DNA of 64,000 nucleotides, taken from assembly GCA_963383645.1 (NCBI GenBank), contig OY726560.1:27292300-27356299 (forward strand), in the 5' to 3' direction. Shown here in pieces: positions 57,396-64,000 of this stretch. Made by a program: the position numbers and the translations under genes. Under the pieces are notes generated by a model that saw only the letters and a program-made list of their open reading frames with translations, did not search any database and had not been told where the DNA came from. Each line of letters begins with the position of its first letter. Position 1 is the first letter of the stretch. This DNA is from Muscardinus avellanarius (lineage: Eukaryota > Chordata > Mammalia > Rodentia > Gliridae).

Positions 57396-58823
57396 AATTA
57401 TAGTCATTAATATTACCACTGATCATATCCAAAAAGACTTTAAGTATTTGAAAGCCATCAATTTCACAGTGAAATAAGTTTTTCAAAAATATTATTTTCT
57501 CTTGAAAGTTTGAATCTTACTTTGGCAATAAATACTATTTGTTTTTATTAAGAGGCTTATTTATTGAATTTTTAAAATAAACTGTAAAATAAAACAGTTT
57601 TGCCTGTCATTGCTTTGTATTATCAGCGTAAATGTCAGCAGAATAGAAAAGGAAAATAATTATTTAGTATTATTATAGAAATAGTTCTAGTATTGTAGAC
57701 ACCTAAATAATGTTTCTAGGACCATAAGACATAGACATGCCTATGAGACCTAATTTGGTTAACAAAATAACGGAAACATAATTTGGATCATAATGGTCAT
57801 AAAGATCTAGTGTTGTACTTTGCAACACAGAGAAATTGTAAGCCGGAGAAGGAAATATTCAGGTGTATGAAGTACTCATATTTTTTTCTCATGTCCATAA
57901 ACTTTGCAACAACTTAAAGCCCACCCTCCTAACTTTTCATTTCCAAAAGAGTCTCTGACTTAATCTTTGTTTTACTAGTTGCCCAATTATTATATCATTT
58001 AAGCTGCAGAAGAAACTAACAGTGTTTTTCTATTAATTATGTTATTGGTGTTCTGATATTTTGAATAATTAATTATCAGATTTGAAATACATATTTTAGC
58101 CTATCTCATGAGAGGGAACATGGAAATACACAAGAAAATTCTCCAAGCTTAGAAAAGATGTTACATGCCAGAAGTAAACAGAAGGAAATACACAAGTTGA
58201 TGTCCAACTTTGTTTCTTTGCTCACAAATTTGCCCTGAGCTAACTTTGCCCATCTTTAATTCTGCAATAAAACAAATATAATGATGCACACAGATTTGCT
58301 CATTTTCCACGTGTGTGGCCTATTGGAAACACTGATGCTCAGGGCATAGGAGTGATCTAAAATAAAATGTGATTATTTGTTCTCAGTGTTCTCAGTGTTC
58401 AAAATGACCAAATTGAAATAGTTTTCCCATATTTAAATATTTAAAATTAAAGATTTTAGTCAACTAAATATGCATATTATCATTATTAACAGCATAATAT
58501 CATTATCAACACCCCTGACAACATATTTAGGAAGCAACAATGGTTTATAAGAGCTCACAGTGAAAACTCCCTACAAAATACATTTGATTGGACCATTAAC
58601 CATCTAAGGTAATGAAATAACAATATACTTTATTACTTCAAGTTAATAGTATTTTTCCATTATGTGATAAATACTCCTGAAATTTTTACTTCTGTGGTCC
58701 ACATTTAGATCTTAATTCCATACCATAATAAAATATTTGGCCTCAGTGACAATAAAGGATTCCCATTGCATTTATATTTACTAAAAGGAAGAACTTTCTG
58801 ATGGGCAGAAACTGTTCCTCATG
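57396..58823. other. AT-rich non-coding sequence
   Basis: ctcagtgtt is doubled at 58382-58399. Nothing else recognised. Confidence 0.45.
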
Positions 58824-58835
58824 CCATTTATTAAG

Positions 58836-58959
58836 GTCTTTTTTTTTTTTTTTTTTCAGTACTGGGGATGGAACCCAGGGGTATTCTACCTCTGAGCAGT
58901 ATCCCCAGCCCTATTTTTTATTCTTCATTTTAAAACAGGGTCTACTGAGTTATAAAGAA
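58836..58959 (-). mobile_element. B1-dID SINE, 5'-truncated at insertion
   Basis: Poly(T), cagtactggggatggaaccc … cctctgagcagtatccccag … taaaacagggtctactgag, then stops: most of the B1 half is missing. Perfect 12-bp target duplication ccatttattaag at 58824-58835 and 58960-58971. Confidence 0.94.
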
Positions 58960-58971
58960 CCATTTATTAAG

Positions 58972-60787
58972 ATTTAATGAATAATCATGAGGTAGACGGT
59001 ATGAAATGAATATAAAATCATGCAGTGATATTTAACTTCCTAGTTTATAAGTGTTGCTACTTAGTTTATAATAGTATTTATCCTTTCTATACAGAAGTCT
59101 TAATTCTATTGTACCTAGGATTTTTACTCTTCATTTTCCTATTCATTTGGTTCCCCAGTGTTTCTGTAAAACTAAAGATCTAAGTTTATTAAAATAAACT
59201 TAATGTATTTAAAGCAAAGTTTTCAAAATGGAGTAGATTTTTTTCATCTTATCTATAACTACATTCAAAGATTCTTTTTATTTTACAAAAAAGTTTAAAA
59301 GATATTAAAAGTGACACAATTTGAATGAAAGATTGGAGTAAAACTTAGCACATTTTATGCCAGTTATCATAACAGCTCAAATACTTTTTCAAAAATTTGT
59401 TTTTTTTTTCATGTTATAATCATTGACTGACTCACAAAGACCATGAAGAAAAGAAGGGCTAATTTTGCCAGCTATTCTCTGGGCGAATGTAGTTTCTGAT
59501 TCTAACAATTAAAAAAAAAACATAAAAATAAAGAAGCTCAATTACCCAAACAAGAAAATTTACTGCTATCTTGTTAATTATCTATTTAAAAAGGAAAAAT
59601 GGGGGATTGTTTTCTAGAATAGAGAAGAAAAAAATGAACGAAATGAAAATCTCAGTAAGTTAACCTTGCTTAAATAATCACTGTATTAACATAGAAGATT
59701 TCTCAACATTAAAAATTTGTTCATAATTTTTCACAACACATTTACTTAATTTTTTGAGCAAAACGATCACTTAATATTTACCCCATTCTTACAAAGCAAG
59801 ATTCCACAGCCTTGAAATATTCACCTCAACATCCTATTTACTCAACTCACATAAAAGACACACAAAATATAAAGACACTTGATCTAACATGAATGATAGT
59901 CATACACATTACAATGCTGAAAGAAAAGTTGAATTGTACTATATTATTTTATCTTCATGTCAGTAATATTTAATGCATGAAATTGGAACAGTACTTAATA
60001 ATAAAGCTTGTGAAGAATATTTTGTGCGTTTGTTCCTTCTAGCTCATTGAATCCCAATAGAAATGCCTATATCCCTGTACTATTCATCTCAAAAACAATT
60101 ACCAGATGGTAGATGATTGCAGCAATTCCTAATTTACCATGAGATATTTAGAGATACTTTCTATCAATTTTTATGCCTTGGTAGTGGAACTTGCTTATTT
60201 CAGTATTTAAAACTAGAAACTATTTTTTATTACACACTACATTTTTCCTAACTACACTATATAATTTTAGAATTATGAATTTAGTTTCCATTCTTCTATT
60301 GTAATGTTGAAAAGAATTCCACAATGCTGGACTACAGTATGTTGACATGCAGTCTCAGGTAGATTTTATTCGATAAATATATTCAGTTAAGTTTTTTTGA
60401 GCCTCGATGTTATGCCAGGAGCTATGGTTAAGTTGAGGTTATATTGAGGGTTTTCCTCATATAATACAGAAGGCACTATATTCTAAAACAATGATACCTA
60501 ATTCTTGTATCTCCCTCTTTACATTGATTTTGTTTGGGGGATAGGTATAATCTAAAACAATTTCTCTGCTATATTCACTTCTGTTATTAATGGTGAGTTG
60601 CAAATATGCCTTTCACAAGTTATCTAGGTATTCTCCTATCTTGGTTGAAAGAACAATGGGGTGTCAGCTTTAGAGGTTCCCTTATATTAGTTTCATCTAT
60701 ATTTTAATTTTTACTATTTCAGCAATATAGATTACAAAATTTGTGTTTAAATTTTATTAACAAAGTATTTATGGATTTCTATCAACT
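58972..60787. other. AT-rich, repeat-poor block
   Basis: About 1.8 kb with no gene or named repeat. Confidence 0.45.
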
Positions 60788-60789
60788 AT

Positions 60790-60828
<39 letters not shown>

Positions 60829-60831
60829 TTT
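60788..60831. repeat. (TTTA)n microsatellite in SINE tail
   Basis: About eleven TTTA units at the tail of the SINE at 60833. Confidence 0.96.
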
Positions 60832-60832
60832 T

Positions 60833-61026
60833 TGGTGGTACTGGGGTTTCTGAAAACCTTTCTACCTCTGGGGTACACTCCCAGGCTTATTTTATACTTT
60901 TTTTTTTTTTTTTTAATTTGGAAACAGGGTCTCTCAAGCCAGCACAGCTGGCTTCGAACCTGAGCGATCCTCCTGTCTCCTCCTCCCAAGCTCTGGGATT
61001 ACAATCGTGCACCACTACACCCGGCT
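60833..61026 (-). mobile_element. B1-dID SINE, short subfamily (II)
   Basis: ggtggtactggggtttctga … tacctctggggtacactccc … caagccagcacagctggctt … caatcgtgcaccactacacc. T18 in the linker. The 136-codon frame 60741-61151 is repeat translation. Confidence 0.93.
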
Positions 61027-61039
61027 ATTTTTTATTTTT

Positions 61040-61755
61040 AATACATTTTTATTGGCGCATTGTAGTTATATATCTTAATGGGATAAAAAAAAAAAAACTT
61101 GTGGAGATATACATGCACACATCACCCAATCAGCCCTTACCCAATTCCTAACCTCTCTGCTCATCCTCCCTCTTTCCTGATTAACTTTGATATGTTTAAG
61201 TACATCATGTGCATTAAAAAGTTTCCCTCTTCCCCCTCCCATCCCCTCAGATGTGCCACCTTAACTGCTCCTCTATAGGATCCCTTTTTCATCTAGAGTT
61301 CCTCCTGTTACTCATTTCTCTCTAGGATAAGCATCCATTTGGAAAAGCATCTGATTTTTTATTTTTTGTGACATTTCACTATAAATGCCATAATTTTGTT
61401 CTCCCTTATGACTGGACAAAATTCCATTGTGTACACATTCCATAGTTTTGTAATCGCTCATCCATTAAAGGACATCTTGGCTGGTTCCACAGTTTGGCAA
61501 TGGCAAACTGTATAGCTATGAACATAGTTGCTCATACATTAGTTTGGTAGTTTGGTTTTCATTCTTTCTGGTAGATACCCAGATGGTATGGCTGGATCAT
61601 ATGGTAGATAATTTTCCTTCTTCTGGAAATCTACCATACTGTTTTCCAAAGTGGTTGCATCAACTTGCAATCCCACCAACAATGTATTAGAGCTTCTATT
61701 TCTACACATTCAATCAATTATAGTTTATTTCTTCCTTGGAAGTCATTTTTTAAAT
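61040..61755 (-). mobile_element. L1 LINE 3' end
   Basis: Antisense terminus acatttttattggcgcattg, 3'UTR, then ORF2 C-terminal region (antisense gtttggcaatggcaaactgt, agtggttgcatcaacttgca), fading near 61755. 5'-truncated and with no intact frame. Confidence 0.9.
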
Positions 61756-61849
61756 TTTCACACTTATTTCCACTTACTGAAATCCTGAAAGCCAGAAGGT
61801 GAGTAACTTTGACAAAACGATCCACTCACAACTATGTTAATAGAGATCA

Positions 61850-62110
61850 CTTGGATCTGGGAATCTGCTGAGAGATGAGGTGAGGCAGCTGCAACTTCTA
61901 GTGCTTGCTGTCCACATGGTTGCGGGACCTGCTGGCCATTTGCTCTGGAGCAGGCCCTGGTCCCAGCCCTGCCATGCAACAGGTTCTGGGCCAGGCCTCA
62001 CTGGCTCCAAACCTGGCCTCACTGCCAATTTTATTTTTAAAAAAGCAGGTATGTTTCTATTGGTCTGAACCTCATTATAATGTATGATTACAGTGTACCA
62101 ATAAAACATT
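61850..62110 (+). mobile_element. GC-rich segment of unknown origin ending in an L1-like 3' terminus
   Basis: 61880-62025 is the most GC-rich stretch of the window (acctgctggccatttgctct, ggccctggtcccagccctgc, with cctcactg recurring). It is followed by ctgaacctcattataatgta and acagtgtaccaataaaac, matching the L1 3' terminus at 43490-43520. Four short frames overlap here on both strands, none with a domain. It could be a chimeric non-autonomous retroelement or an L1 3'UTR variant. Confidence 0.4.
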
Positions 62111-63600
62111 TTTTATAACAAAGGGGATTAAGCTATGCTTACATGGCTATCCAATTTTTTTATTGGGATTTATCCTTGAGAATAGAGATACTTTTAGAGA
62201 TTACAAGCAGGTTGTGGATTTTAAAAAAAAGAGCAGCAGAGGCAGAAATTGTATTCTAGATTATATTCTGTTCCAGTATCCAGAAGAGTCTGGTAGAACC
62301 AAGAGCCTGAACATTGCAAATGTAGGCTATTAGAGGATATATTGGTAATTGGCTCTCCATGGCTGAGCACGTTTACAGAATTTAAAGATTAGAGAAATTA
62401 CTCTTCCAAGTTGTTATTTGGTAGAAATATGAGGAACCATTTTATACAGTTTTTCCTTTTCATTCTTAATTTATATCAAATAAATATTTATGTACCCTTT
62501 GACTATTATTGTTGATATCTTTGCCAATCTTATCCATCATCACCCACCATCATCCTTAAAACTGTGAAGATTGTCTACATCAGTCATTACTTTATTGAAG
62601 ATCATCTTTATCCTTATTGAACTAATAAATAGAATTGAAATAAATGACTAACAATAGAAATAAATGACTAGCAAGTTGTACAATTTATCTTTTCCAACAT
62701 ATCTATGCTTTAAGGAAGAAATATATATATCAATTTGGAATAACAGTATCTGAGATAGGAAAGAAAAGAAGTACAGAAGAAAATTTTGCTCCCTGCCCTC
62801 CAAATCTCAAAAGAAGTTTAAAGAATCTATTATTTACTGTGAATCAACCCCAGAGTTATAGCCATAGCTTACTAAATTATCAGTTCCATATTTAATGAAA
62901 ATGTGTGAAAACAGATATGAAATACATGGAATTTATATTTTAAAATGGTTGGCACTATCTGAATGTAAGAGAAAAATATCCAATCAAAACTTGTCAAAAC
63001 TTGGTACTTATAGAATCTCAGAAAATATTTCTAAAATATGCACATAAAACATACTACTTGAAAAATTACTAATTATGTCTTTAAAATCTATGATACCTCC
63101 ACATATTAATTTTGCTTCTATTTCCTTAATTAATTTTTAGATATTTAGAATGGCATTAACACTGAGAAATAATATAATATTTGTCCAAAGCTTTTAAAAA
63201 TTGTAATTAAGAAAATGCTTTGTGGCCAGTAATTAAAGATAAAGATAATGATACTCATAAAGAAAAAGAGAATTTAGGCAATAATCTAATGTTTGCATTT
63301 GTATATCCTGTCTTTTTCATTGCTACTTTCTGTAATTATATGCCTGCTAGTCTTTATCATTTCTTTGCAGAGAAGTTTGTTTTTGTAGCTAGACTATTAA
63401 TTCTGATATAATGCTAATGAGGGGTATCATTAAGCTGTGTACAATTTGGAGTCCTCCCACAATGCTTGAACCAAGGGTACAAGGGGAAAAATAACATAGA
63501 GACTTTGGCTTACTCGAAAGACAATATTTTCCTAGTAGAGAAATTTAAAAAGTAATTTTAGTAGTTCTGGCATTATTCTTGTGCCTGATATGCAAAAGAT
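62111..63600. other. AT-rich non-coding sequence
   Basis: A 20-bp tandem duplication (gaaataaatgacta.caa) lies at 62637-62676. A 63-codon frame at 63220 has no support as a gene. Confidence 0.5.
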
Positions 63601-63604
63601 TTTT

Positions 63605-64000
63605 ATTTTATTTATATGTGGAACATATTGAAAATGGTATACATTCAGACTATACTCAGTGCCCTCTTCCCCCACCCCAGTTCCCCTTCTCTCCCTCCCA
63701 ACCATAAGTGTCCAGGTTAACTATGCTATATTCATACTTTTACACATATTCAGATGTAGCTCCTCCATTAATCAACCTCAGCCTTCTTCCTCTCCTAACC
63801 TTCCATTCTATCTTGCTGAAGTTTCCCTTCATTATCTGAAGTCCCTCTGGTATCCCCAATGCTCTCTAGTTTGTTATATTAGAGAAAACATAAGTCCCTT
63901 CTCTTTCTATTCTTGGCTAATCTCACTTATCATAATGTTCACTACATCTTTCCATCTTCTTGCCAATGGCATGATTTTGCTCTTCTTTACAGCTTAATAG
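63605..64000 (-). mobile_element. L1 LINE 3' end, cut by the window edge
   Basis: Antisense terminus tttatatgtggaacatattg, C-rich antisense 3'UTR (caaccataagtgtccaggtt), then antisense ORF2 end (tgattttgctcttctttaca) running off the window. The 112-codon plus-strand frame is antisense L1. Same lineage as 15153, 24242 and 37435. Confidence 0.92.

Noticed and set aside
55543..58823. Hidden exon or long non-coding RNA
   Set aside because: I saw no convincing coding frame, splice-site pair with coding context, or promoter; only AT-rich sequence and an old L1 remnant.
60741..61151. 136-codon plus-strand open frame
   Set aside because: It begins in a (TTTA)n array, crosses a SINE and ends in L1. 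Repeat translation only.

Overview
This window looks like a gene-free stretch of a rodent nuclear genome, most likely a squirrel-family (Sciuridae) animal such as a ground squirrel or marmot. The main clue is about forty copies of a dimeric SINE. Its left half is B1-like (7SL-derived, starting with versions of gccgggcgtggtggcgca). Its right half is ID-like (tRNA-derived, with versions of tgtagctcagaggtagaat). The halves are joined by an A-rich linker around ccctgtttcaaaataaa. This is the architecture of B1-dID, known from squirrels and dormice. Single ID monomers, rodent-type L1 3' ends and MaLR-like LTR fragments fit the same reading. The genus cannot be fixed from the sequence alone. I found no protein-coding gene, rRNA, tRNA gene, CRISPR array or bacterial-type operon. 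Every open frame I examined runs through a SINE in antisense, a microsatellite, a decayed L1 ORF2 fragment or plain AT-rich sequence.

Layout. 1-4160: AT-rich sequence, an exact-period 110-bp tandem duplication, an L1 3' end and a run of five same-strand SINEs. 4160-12130: mostly non-repetitive AT-rich DNA with a strong CTCF-like motif at 4353, a 57-bp micro-insertion with a perfect 16-bp target duplication at 5769, and an LTR-like fragment. 11965-12912: an ancient repeat holding a minus-strand SINE that itself holds a plus-strand SINE. 15067-16208: a SINE split by an L1. 19186-19511: a long polypyrimidine tract on a SINE. 22-34 kb: L1 3' ends, three LTR-like fragments, young and old SINEs, and a SINE-in-SINE composite at 32763-33353 with a compound (TTTC)n/(CCCT)n block. 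35.6-42.4 kb: ID and SINE cluster and a twin-primed (5'-inverted) L1 sitting in a SINE that also holds another SINE. 42.8-43.5 kb: an L1 carrying a small reversed L1-like insertion. 46.9-49.5 kb: a young SINE with an (AT)n tail, a MER5-like fragment and a second inverted L1. 49.5-64 kb: mostly non-repetitive DNA with MIR and old L1 remnants, a SINE/L1 cluster at 60.8-62.1 kb including a GC-rich segment of unknown origin, and a final L1 3' end running off the window.

How the parts relate: nothing here acts as a gene system. The window is a layered record of LINE-driven retrotransposition. L1 supplied the machinery, B1-dID and ID used it, later copies landed in the A-rich linkers and tails of earlier ones, and many A-tails grew into microsatellites. 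I looked for an undescribed functional system and did not find one. The items most worth checking are the CTCF-like site, the nested and inverted insertions, the GC-rich segment ending in an L1-like 3' terminus, and the largest repeat-free blocks (about 50.8-52.5, 55.5-57.1 and 59-60.8 kb).
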